From a virus, in the IMG/VR virus record IMGVR_UViG_3300020579_000194, positions 1 to 35,251 of that record: 35,251 nucleotides of DNA; one strand, 5' to 3'. Made by a program: the position numbers and the translations under genes. The notes under the pieces are model-generated. The model was given only the letters and a program-made list of their open reading frames with translations. It was not told the origin of the DNA and ran no database searches. This document shows, piece by piece, positions 29,105-35,251 of the stretch (its first letter is position 1; each line of letters opens with the position of its first letter).

Positions 29105-29206
29105 CTAGGATTGGCGTTTCGGTTTGCGCAGGTTTGGAAAGTTACGCTTTGAGCGTCGCCAGTTCCTTTTACGCTTGGCAGTCCGCACGTAGGGCGTAAC
29201 CTTCAT
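29105..29206 (-). CDS. Extremely basic peptide, 33 aa
   Basis: ATG 29206 overlaps the TGA of the upstream gene (ATGA). The product has 15 Lys/Arg in 33 residues (AKRKRNWRRSKRN, then LRKPKRQ) with no acidic residue, and ends at TAG 29105-29107. Such composition is known for protamine-like and small virion DNA-binding peptides. The coupling junction, used by nearly every gene here, supports translation. Confidence 0.58.
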   Translation of the reverse strand: MKVTPYVRTAKRKRNWRRSKRNFPNLRKPKRQS

Positions 29207-30552
29207 GCCGGCTTGGGATTCGCGGGCGCAGCGTCGCGGAGACGCGCTTCGGCGGCTTCCGCTTCCGTGGCCGCCACGATGAATTTATCCAGAAACTCGG
29301 AAAGCCGCGGCACGTTCGAGAGACAGCCTTTCAATTCCGGCTCAAACGTGAAGAGCATCATCAAGCCGTCTTTGCCTGGTTTGAGGCGCGGATCGAGCGA
29401 TGGCGGATTCAGCAGCGCGCCCACAATGCGCGGATCCGTGTCGTAGAGGAATTCCAAAACTTTGTCCACGGCTTCATCCGTGGGGAATTCCATGTTCGTG
29501 ACGATCTTCGCGATGTGGTTTTCGATTTGCTGGAAGGTAAGCGCGGGAGCTGCCGGCGGCGGTGCGGCTTGTGGGGCTGGCTGCGGCGTGGGCAAGACGG
29601 CTGGCGCTGGCGGATTCGGCTGGGGAACGTGTTGCACTGGCTGCTGCGGCATCGCGCTGCGCTGAATCTCCGTGATGCGGGCATCCGCTTCGCGAGACAA
29701 TCGATATTCGTGCATGACCGTCCCCAGCACTGGAATAAATTCGCGCCCGATATCGAGCAACGTGGTGCGGCCCGTGATCGCCGGCGCGGGATTAAGAATC
29801 TTTTCCACGGCGGCATTCAGAATGCGGTCCATCACCGGATTGCCCGCCAAACTTCCACCACCGCCATCGCCGAGCACTTGCTTCAATCTTAAAAACGTTT
29901 CGATGGGGTCTGGCGGCGGCGCAAGCAACTTCTGAATCATCGCCTGTTTGAAAGCGCGGTCCAGTTCACTATCTGCTGATGGCGCAGGCGTTGCAGGCTG
30001 TGCCTGGTGGCGCATTACAATTTCCGATGCGCTGCGCAAGACTTCCATCGAAAGGCGCAGCGCGTCTGGCTGCTGCGAAGCCATCGCATCGATTGCCCTA
30101 GTGGCGACGCTGGCATCAGTGGCTGCGGCGTGCGGCAAAGGATTCGTCATGTCGCTCGGATATTTCGGCGGCGCTTCGTTGACGCACTTTCCTTCGCAGA
30201 TGCGCTCGCCATTCGCGCGCTTCAAAATTAGCCGGAACGCTTTGCCACCGTACTTCTGTTTGATGGCCAGCTCGATATCCTCGCGAGAACTTAGCGGCTG
30301 CTTCGTGCCATCGGGCATCGCGATATAGCCAGGACATTTTTCGAGAGTGTTCGTGCCGCCATAGAGCGATGGCTTAGGATCCTCGCGCAAGATGTAGAGT
30401 GTAAAATCGTCTCCCCACATCTGTGGCGTCATCTTCTCGATAAACTCCCAAAATTCTGGTGTGGTGCGTCCGGTTTTCTCTTGCGCGAGCTCGGCGGCAG
30501 TAACGGTGCGCGTTCTAGTGACTTTTTCGACTACGGGGGCGTCTGTGGCCAA
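29203..30552 (-). CDS. First gene of the leftward unit, 449-aa protein of unknown function
   Basis: TTG 30552 has GAGGG seven bases upstream and lies about 15 nt after the predicted transcription start. Residues 25-125 form an N-terminal domain with FWEFIEKMTPQMWGDDFTLY and KAFRLILKRANGERI. A helical middle (about 150-290) and a Pro/Gln/Ala linker (300-345) follow, then a helical C-terminal domain. The sequence looks like a multi-domain scaffold or replication accessory factor, but I recognise no family. Its position directly under the regulated promoter suggests an early and abundant product. Confidence 0.68.
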   Translation of the reverse strand: MATDAPVVEKVTRTRTVTAAELAQEKTGRTTPEFWEFIEKMTPQMWGDDFTLYILREDPKPSLYGGTNTLEKCPGYIAMPDGTKQPLSSREDIELAIKQKYGGKAFRLILKRANGERICEGKCVNEAPPKYPSDMTNPLPHAAATDASVATRAIDAMASQQPDALRLSMEVLRSASEIVMRHQAQPATPAPSADSELDRAFKQAMIQKLLAPPPDPIETFLRLKQVLGDGGGGSLAGNPVMDRILNAAVEKILNPAPAITGRTTLLDIGREFIPVLGTVMHEYRLSREADARITEIQRSAMPQQPVQHVPQPNPPAPAVLPTPQPAPQAAPPPAAPALTFQQIENHIAKIVTNMEFPTDEAVDKVLEFLYDTDPRIVGALLNPPSLDPRLKPGKDGLMMLFTFEPELKGCLSNVPRLSEFLDKFIVAATEAEAAEARLRDAAPANPKPA

Positions 30553-30573
30553 TCTTTTTCCCTCTGGGAAGGC

Positions 30574-30603
30574 ATCTTATGCCCACTAATGGGCACCTGT
30601 CAA
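30574..30603 (-). promoter_or_regulatory. Leftward promoter with embedded operator-like palindrome
   Basis: On the minus strand TTGACA (30603-30598) and TAAGAT (30579-30574) are 18 bp apart. Between them TGCCCA-ctaa-TGGGCA (30580-30595) is a perfect inverted repeat with six-base arms. A repressor bound there would block RNA polymerase. Which protein binds is unknown. Confidence 0.65.
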
Positions 30604-30607
30604 CCTT

Positions 30608-30660
30608 CGTACAGCGTCGTACCTGCCCGTACGTTGGCAGAGTACTTGACGTACTGTACG
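30608..30660. promoter_or_regulatory. GTAC-site cluster in the divergent control region
   Basis: GTAC occurs at 30609, 30619, 30629, 30642, 30651 and 30656. The first three are spaced exactly 10 bp, one helical turn. AGTAC-ttgac-GTACT (30641-30655) is an inverted repeat over a TTGACG that could serve as a rightward -35. A second TTGACA lies at 30668-30673, but no good -10 follows either. It is likely a regulator-binding array for the rightward unit. Confidence 0.5.
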
Positions 30661-30721
30661 TGCGTGATTGACACAATCGATGTAAAAAAGAGACAGTTGC
30701 GCCCGTGGCGAAAGAATCCTG

Positions 30722-31894
30722 ATGCCGATCGCGTTTCCGCAGCAGCCGCTTTATCGAGTGCCGCTGATGGGCGGCGACGCCGGCGTTTCCCAAACAATCG
30801 ATCAGATGCGCAGCTTGGTGAACGAAGCGATCGCCGATCCTTCCATCCTTCGCATCGCCAAAGATATCGTGCGCGGCGTCCCCGCCTTTGACGATACTTC
30901 GGAAGCGGAAGCGCTCTACAATTGGGTGCGTAACAACATCCGTTTCACGAAAGATCCCGTCAACAAAGAGACTCTCTATCCGCCTTCGGAGCTGCTGCAG
31001 ATTCGCGCCGGCGATTGCGACGATATCTCCATGCTGCTCGGCACGCTGCTGATGGCCATCGGCTATCCCGCGCGGCTGATGACGGTGGCCGCGAACGGCG
31101 ACGAATTTTCGCACGTCTACGTGGAAGGCCAGATCAATGGCCAATGGATTCCTATGGATCCCGCGCGCAGCGATTCGCAATTCGGAGTTGCGCCGCCATC
31201 CTACACACGCGCGCGCTGGTGGAGCCTTTCGGATTCTTCGCAGGGCGATCTGCCGGGGGCTTTTTCTGGATATCGGTCCCGTGGCGGGACGCTCGGGCAC
31301 TATCAGCGTTTCAAATCGCATGTGAGCGGCATGGGAAGCTATGGCAGCGTGGCTCGCCATCGCACCATGATGGGGCGGCACCGCACGATGGCTTTCATCG
31401 GAACGCCGCCGGATCAAAGCGCCGTCAACGATCTCACGAACAACGGCTATAATCCCGCCACCATAAACCAACTGATCGCGATGGGCGCCAGCAACGAACA
31501 ACTGCAAGCGCTGCCTTTCCCCGCCGATCCCGCCAGCATGCAAGCGGCGGTAAACGCGCTTGCCGCGCAGCTTGGCGGCACAACGGCCGCGCCTGCATCG
31601 TCTTCGCCAGCGGCCACCGCGCCCGCTTCTGGACAAATCACTTCGTCCACGATCGCCACCGTGGATCAAGGCATCGCGGATATTATTCGCGCGGCCTCGG
31701 GCCAGCCTGCCAGCCCGTTTAGTTACACTTCCGGACCTTACGCTTCTTTCCAGACGGCGTATTCGCCAGGCGCCGCGCCGTCTGCAGGCTATCCCGCCGC
31801 AGTAACGCCAGGCGTTTCCGTAACCGGCAGCTCAAACTGGATTTTGATCGCCGCGATTGGGCTCGGCGCATTGATGCTGATGAGGCGAAGATGA
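30722..31894 (+). CDS. Transglutaminase-like protein with C-terminal membrane anchor, 390 aa
   Basis: First gene of the rightward unit, ATG 30722. Residues 60-150 carry a transglutaminase/cysteine-protease-like domain with the complete triad: Cys99 in RAGDCDD, His131 in FSHVYVE, Asp146 in IPMDPAR. It may cut or cross-link virion proteins, or act on a peptidoglycan peptide. A Gly/Arg/Met-rich segment (about 190-225), a helical stretch and a Pro/Ala/Ser linker lead to a C-terminal membrane helix ending MLMRRR. Start and family are clear; the substrate is not. Overlaps the next gene as ATGA. Confidence 0.78.
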   Translation: MPIAFPQQPLYRVPLMGGDAGVSQTIDQMRSLVNEAIADPSILRIAKDIVRGVPAFDDTSEAEALYNWVRNNIRFTKDPVNKETLYPPSELLQIRAGDCDDISMLLGTLLMAIGYPARLMTVAANGDEFSHVYVEGQINGQWIPMDPARSDSQFGVAPPSYTRARWWSLSDSSQGDLPGAFSGYRSRGGTLGHYQRFKSHVSGMGSYGSVARHRTMMGRHRTMAFIGTPPDQSAVNDLTNNGYNPATINQLIAMGASNEQLQALPFPADPASMQAAVNALAAQLGGTTAAPASSSPAATAPASGQITSSTIATVDQGIADIIRAASGQPASPFSYTSGPYASFQTAYSPGAAPSAGYPAAVTPGVSVTGSSNWILIAAIGLGALMLMRRR

Positions 31895-32883
31895 CAGTCG
31901 GCGCGTATCAAGGCGTGGTGGACTTCGCGTATCCCGGCTGGCGGCTCACCGTGCCCGGCGGCCCGGCTGGCGGCCACTACAAAGGCTTTACGCACACGGA
32001 AGCCACCGGCACCACCATCCTTCCTCAAGATGACTACGAACAAGATCGCGGCGATGGCATGTCTTCGCACGATGCGGTGCACGCTTCGAAGAGGAATCCT
32101 CGCGGCATCTATCGCAGCTCGGCAGAAGTACCACCTCGGCCGAACGCGAGCGGCGCGGCGCACACCTATCGCGGCTTTCAGACGCGCCGCCATGCGGGTA
32201 CCTCGGTAGCGCCCGGATCGTTCCCCGCGGACTTCAAACAAACCGGCGAAGACGATTTTCTTTCGCTGGCAGAAAACGCGCCGCACTATTTCACGCCGGG
32301 CGACGTAGCTTCCAGCCTGCTCGGCGATATGGGTGTGGCCTTCCGCAGAGTCGACGGCGGCCCGATCAGTGTGGTGGACGGCAGCCCGGTTTTTTTGCCG
32401 CAGCGCGGCGCGCCGATTTTCGAAACGTTCACGCCGCAAGCGCCGATTGCTGTGGTCACAGGCTCTTCCGTAGTTTCTTCCGCACCTGCGCCGACGCCGC
32501 CTGCCTCGGGCGCCACCAGTGTGGTAAATCAGCCCGCGGCAACGCCCGCGCCTGCGCCACCATCGCCAAGCATCCCGGTTTATACCGCGCCGCCGGTTTC
32601 TCCCGCGCCCGCGCCCACCGTGGCCACCAATGAAGTGGTGCCGCTCAACGATGGCAGCGGCAACTATCTGAATGTTTCCACCGGCCAGGTGATTCCGGCG
32701 TCTGCCGTCGCGCAGAATCTGGCCACGATGCAGCTCACCGCTGCTCCGAGCGCTGGCTTTACCGCCGCCGGCGCTATGACGTGGCTCGAGCAGCCGAGCT
32801 CGATCTTTCCTTCCATCCCGAATTGGGGACTTGTCGCCGCCGCGGCCGTTGCCGCTTCGATGCTGATGGGGAAGCGCCGATGA
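31891..32883 (+). CDS. Pro-rich protein with C-terminal membrane helix and KRR tail, 330 aa
   Basis: ATG 31891 overlaps the upstream stop. The N-terminal 180 residues are Gly/aromatic-rich and contain SKRNPRGIYR, a basic Asn-Pro motif like those at 593 and 2420. A long Pro/Ala/Ser/Thr linker (about 195-260) follows, then a membrane helix near 308-325 and the tail MGKRR. Same design as its neighbours. Probably a virion membrane or vertex protein; no enzyme motif. Confidence 0.7.
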   Translation: MTVGAYQGVVDFAYPGWRLTVPGGPAGGHYKGFTHTEATGTTILPQDDYEQDRGDGMSSHDAVHASKRNPRGIYRSSAEVPPRPNASGAAHTYRGFQTRRHAGTSVAPGSFPADFKQTGEDDFLSLAENAPHYFTPGDVASSLLGDMGVAFRRVDGGPISVVDGSPVFLPQRGAPIFETFTPQAPIAVVTGSSVVSSAPAPTPPASGATSVVNQPAATPAPAPPSPSIPVYTAPPVSPAPAPTVATNEVVPLNDGSGNYLNVSTGQVIPASAVAQNLATMQLTAAPSAGFTAAGAMTWLEQPSSIFPSIPNWGLVAAAAVAASMLMGKRR

Positions 32884-33050
32884 AAAATACTCTGCAAACC
32901 ATCTGGCTAGGTGGAGCGTGTTTGTGGATTATTTTTGCTACGCCGATTTTTAAGCACTTCCCAAACAACAAAATTTTATTTCTTGTCGGAACGTTTTGGG
33001 CTGGTAGTGGGATCGCCTATAACCTACTGAGAAAGCCGACAACGGCATGA
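32880..33050 (+). CDS. Small two-helix membrane protein, 56 aa
   Basis: ATG 32880 overlaps the upstream stop. Two membrane helices lie at about residues 7-22 and 31-47, joined by a short basic loop, with an RKPTTA tail. The base composition is more AT-rich than its neighbours. Probably a virion or inner-membrane protein. Confidence 0.66.
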   Translation: MKNTLQTIWLGGACLWIIFATPIFKHFPNNKILFLVGTFWAGSGIAYNLLRKPTTA

Positions 33051-33160
33051 ATCGCGAATACGTTATCGCCGATCTCATTGCAGCCGGCTGGATGCTTTCT
33101 CTCTGTCTGTATCCGCTTGTTTACGATTGGGCCGTCTCATTGAAAGAGAAGTGCCGATGA
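33047..33160 (+). CDS. Small single-helix membrane protein, 37 aa
   Basis: ATG 33047 and TGA 33158-33160 both make ATGA overlaps with neighbours. One hydrophobic helix (about 7-27, IADLIAAGWMLSLCLYPLV) ends in a basic LKEKCR tail. Small phages with membranes encode several peptides like this. Confidence 0.62.
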   Translation: MNREYVIADLIAAGWMLSLCLYPLVYDWAVSLKEKCR

Positions 33161-33711
33161 TCCCCGGCCATCCGCATACGGTGGGCGCTTCGCGGGTTCC
33201 GCTCTATCTGCAGGGCTGGCAGCTCGGGCAAGATATCGTGGATCCCACGATGTACGATCCCAGCGGCGATCTCGTTCCCACGCCGGATACGATTCTGAAT
33301 CTGATGCCATCCATCCCGGCCGTCTCGCCGATGGAAACTTCCACCTACGATCCCAGCACAGGGCTAATCGCGCCTGGCGGCGATGTTTCTTCGATGCAGC
33401 CGAGCCTTTCGCCTTCGCAATTGACGCAGCTTTATCAAAGCGCCGCCGCGGCTGGCACCATGACGCCGGCGCAAGCCGCTTCTGCGATCGCGCAACTCAG
33501 CACCGGAGCCGCAGCCGTGGCAAAAGCGGCCACGGGCGTGGCCACGGCGCCATCGCCACGCGTTGCGTTGCCGGCGGTGGCAGCCGCTGCACCGAGTGCT
33601 CTTATGTCTGCCACGATTTGGCCGAGCAGTGGAGTACCAAACATTTTGTTGATCGTTGGCGCGCTGCTCGGCGCAAAAGTAGTAGGCGATGCGATCAGCG
33701 GTGGGAAATAA
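33157..33711 (+). CDS. Ala/Pro-rich protein with C-terminal membrane helix, 184 aa
   Basis: ATG 33157 overlaps the upstream stop. The N-terminal 70 residues are Pro/Asp/Ser-rich with two YDPSxG motifs (MYDPSGDL, TYDPSTGL). A helical Ala-rich stretch (about 85-150) follows, then a C-terminal membrane helix (NILLIVGALLGAKVVGDA) and SGGK. It repeats the linker-plus-anchor design. Structural role inferred. Confidence 0.68.
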   Translation: MIPGHPHTVGASRVPLYLQGWQLGQDIVDPTMYDPSGDLVPTPDTILNLMPSIPAVSPMETSTYDPSTGLIAPGGDVSSMQPSLSPSQLTQLYQSAAAAGTMTPAQAASAIAQLSTGAAAVAKAATGVATAPSPRVALPAVAAAAPSALMSATIWPSSGVPNILLIVGALLGAKVVGDAISGGK

Positions 33712-33713
33712 CG

Positions 33714-34724
33714 ATGCCGTACATGGCTGCAGACACGGGCAACAAAGTGGGCTTTCGGCCCTATGCCAGCACGAATCCGCAATGCGCCGCTACGTTAAGC
33801 GGACTCGGGCAGAATCATCCATTCAAGCCGGAAGCATGGCAGCTTCACGCTGGGCCAGGGCTTGGCGAATACGAATTCAATCGCCCTTCCGATCCCTGGG
33901 AAATTTTCCCCGCGCATTCCGGCATGCACGGACTCGCCGGCCTCGGCGATAGCTACGGAAACTCTGGAAGCGATGCGCAAGTCCAAACCGCCGCAGACGA
34001 TCTGCTGGCGAGCGGCACGATCACGCAAGCCGAGCACGACGCGATTCTTTCCGGCGAAATGAATTTCCAAGATGTGCTGGGCTACGATCCCACGGATCAG
34101 GCTTCGTGGACGAACGCCGTAGGCATGCTGCAGCAATGGAATTCCGATTTGCAGACGATTGAAGCGCAGGTGAGCGCCGCCAATTTGCAAAATCTGCAAT
34201 CGGGCGTGACGCCGAGCGCCGCGTTCACGGCGCTTACGCAAGCGGTGCAGCAGCAGCGCGCGCAGTATGAATCTCTGGCGCAGAATTTCATCAATGCGTA
34301 CCGGACTGTTACCGGAAATGTGCCCACAGGTCTAACCGGCTTGGGAATTCTTCCCGTGGTGGCGTGGGCGATTGGCGTAGGCGCTGTGCTGGTGGCGGTC
34401 TATTTCGGCTATCAAGCGTTTCAAAATTGGAAGGCCAGCATCAACGTGCAGCAAACCATCGCCAGCACTGCCGCCGCGGCGCAAACATCCAACACCGCCA
34501 CGAACGCGCAACTTACGGCGGCGCTGGCGCATGCGCAAGCCACCGGCGACACCGTAACCGCCAACACGATTCTGGCCACGCTGCAAAAAACGGCGGTACC
34601 CACCACGGCTGCGCCCATGACGGCGATCGAGACATGGCTAACGAGCAATGCCATGTGGCTAGCCATCGGCACTGCGGGGTTGCTGATTTTGCCGAATCTT
34701 TTTAGTGGTGGCCGGCGGCGGTGA
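33714..34724 (+). CDS. Two-helix membrane protein with RRR tail, 336 aa
   Basis: ATG 33714 begins two bases after the upstream stop. The N-terminal 80 residues are Gly/Pro/aromatic-rich. A helical region (about 85-195) with Gln-rich segments follows, then a membrane helix near 205-228 (ILPVVAWAIGVGAVLVAVYF), a helical loop, and a final membrane helix (MWLAIGTAGLLILPNLF) ending GGRRR. Likely a virion membrane protein that connects to the capsid. The last base pairs overlap the next GTG (GTGA). Confidence 0.7.
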   Translation: MPYMAADTGNKVGFRPYASTNPQCAATLSGLGQNHPFKPEAWQLHAGPGLGEYEFNRPSDPWEIFPAHSGMHGLAGLGDSYGNSGSDAQVQTAADDLLASGTITQAEHDAILSGEMNFQDVLGYDPTDQASWTNAVGMLQQWNSDLQTIEAQVSAANLQNLQSGVTPSAAFTALTQAVQQQRAQYESLAQNFINAYRTVTGNVPTGLTGLGILPVVAWAIGVGAVLVAVYFGYQAFQNWKASINVQQTIASTAAAAQTSNTATNAQLTAALAHAQATGDTVTANTILATLQKTAVPTTAAPMTAIETWLTSNAMWLAIGTAGLLILPNLFSGGRRR

Positions 34725-35251
34725 AAGCGACGTATGGAACATACGAAGTCAAAGGCGGAGTGCAGGAAGCATCCGATGGAGCGATTCTCATCGCGTGTCC
34801 AGGCTGCGGAAATTGCTACAGCCTGCGGAATCCGCCATTCACTTTCAATCGTGAAACGATTTCCATCGGGCCAGCAAGCATCAAGCTGCTCAATTGTGGC
34901 TGGCACGGATACCTGACGAACGGGGACTGGATTACGTCACCAGATTCAGGCTGCGGGAAATTATTGGCGATGGCGAGAGAGGGGCGCAAAGTGGCAAGAG
35001 AAGATTTGAAGATTGGCGATCACGTCAGCTTTTTGCGGATGAGCAACAAAGCCATCCGCCTCACTGGCACCATCGCGAAGATTCACGATGATGCGCCGAT
35101 CGTAGATATCGCGCTCGACAATCACCCAGCCGACAGCATAGACAACGCGCACGTGGACGATGTGACGGTGATCGATCCCGTTGCAGCCGAAACCGCGTCG
35201 CCGGCGCTCGAGGCGAATCTTGAAAAACTCGGCGAGGCGCATGAAGGGAAC
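34721..35251 (+). CDS. DUF6527-like protein, N-terminal part (continues at base 132-158)
   Basis: GTG 34721 overlaps the preceding stop as GTGA. The protein has CPGCGNCYSL near residues 26-35 and NCGWHGYLTNGDW near 61-73, the two metal-site motifs of the DUF6527 family as I remember it. This is followed by a basic segment and a small beta-rich domain (about 86-135) ending in the acidic tail at the start of the window. The total is about 185 aa once the circle is closed. DUF6527 proteins are common in phages but have no known function. Confidence 0.75.
   Translation, partial: MKATYGTYEVKGGVQEASDGAILIACPGCGNCYSLRNPPFTFNRETISIGPASIKLLNCGWHGYLTNGDWITSPDSGCGKLLAMAREGRKVAREDLKIGDHVSFLRMSNKAIRLTGTIAKIHDDAPIVDIALDNHPADSIDNAHVDDVTVIDPVAAETASPALEANLEKLGEAHEGN
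35126..35251. repeat. Terminal direct repeat, right copy (circular genome overlap)
   Basis: Identical to bases 6-131. See the left copy for interpretation. Confidence 0.93.

Noticed and set aside
30515-31669. Long minus-strand frame opposite the transglutaminase-like gene
   Set aside because: It is an Arg/His/Ala-rich antisense shadow of a gene with a complete catalytic triad. Long antisense frames are expected at this GC content.
1-35251. Tailed-phage genome
   Set aside because: I looked for terminase, portal, HK97-type capsid, tail tube, tape measure and baseplate proteins and saw none. A sensitive profile search could still change this.

Overview
The window looks like one complete circular replicon. 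Bases 6-131 and 35126-35251 are the same 126 bp, so the ends overlap and the unit is about 35,120 bp. The gene cut by the ends is continuous across the join. Coding is very dense and GC-rich. Most neighbouring genes overlap by an ATGA, GTGA or TAATG junction. I read it as the genome of a tailless bacterial virus, probably one with membrane components. It has a HerA/FtsK-like ATPase, a compact capsid-like gene cluster, several beta-rich surface proteins, many proteins with a C-terminal membrane helix and a basic tail, and two lytic transglycosylases. I see no terminase, portal, HK97-type capsid protein, tail tube or tape measure. No integrase, polymerase, primase or tRNA was recognised. The host is unknown. 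Signal peptides ending in A-Q and the base composition would fit a Gram-negative soil bacterium such as an Acidobacteriota, but this is a weak inference.

There are two large opposed transcription units. The rightward (late-like) unit starts near 30.7 kb, crosses the linearisation point and ends at a terminator near 19.3 kb. It begins with a transglutaminase-like protein and a series of proteins ending in a membrane helix plus RRR/KRR (30.7-34.7 kb). The capsid-like block follows (0.6-7.5 kb), with a candidate major capsid gene at 3028-3816 flanked by strong hairpins and three jelly-roll-like proteins. Next come three proteins with Sec signal peptides, including a beta-helix spike-like protein (7.6-13.1 kb). 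The unit ends with a lysis/membrane module (13.1-19.3 kb). A Mom-like gene at 5124-5615 is the only one in this unit on the opposite strand.

The leftward (early-like) unit (30.55 to 19.56 kb) holds a 449-aa protein, a 33-aa very basic peptide, a DnaB_N-RepA type helicase, a D12-class adenine methyltransferase, a broken regulator-like gene, a chain of small zinc-ribbon and membrane proteins, the HerA-like ATPase, an ASCH protein and a free-standing DnaA domain IV protein. A non-coding AT-rich region (26.08-26.58 kb) carries two opposed clusters of an ATGTGCG/CGCACAT heptamer and is the best origin candidate. The divergent control region (30.55-30.72 kb) has a leftward promoter with a palindrome between its -35 and -10 boxes, and six GTAC sites. 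The convergent gap (19.26-19.57 kb) contains a terminator, an extended -10 promoter, a structured segment and a second terminator, which looks like a roughly 220-nt non-coding RNA gene.

The most unusual features are the mosaic of exact short duplications at 13.8-16.3 kb, which produces truncated and fused genes around an FtsK-gamma-like protein; the exported spike proteins; the candidate ncRNA; the iteron-like origin paired with a DnaA domain IV protein; and two predicted leaderless promoters.
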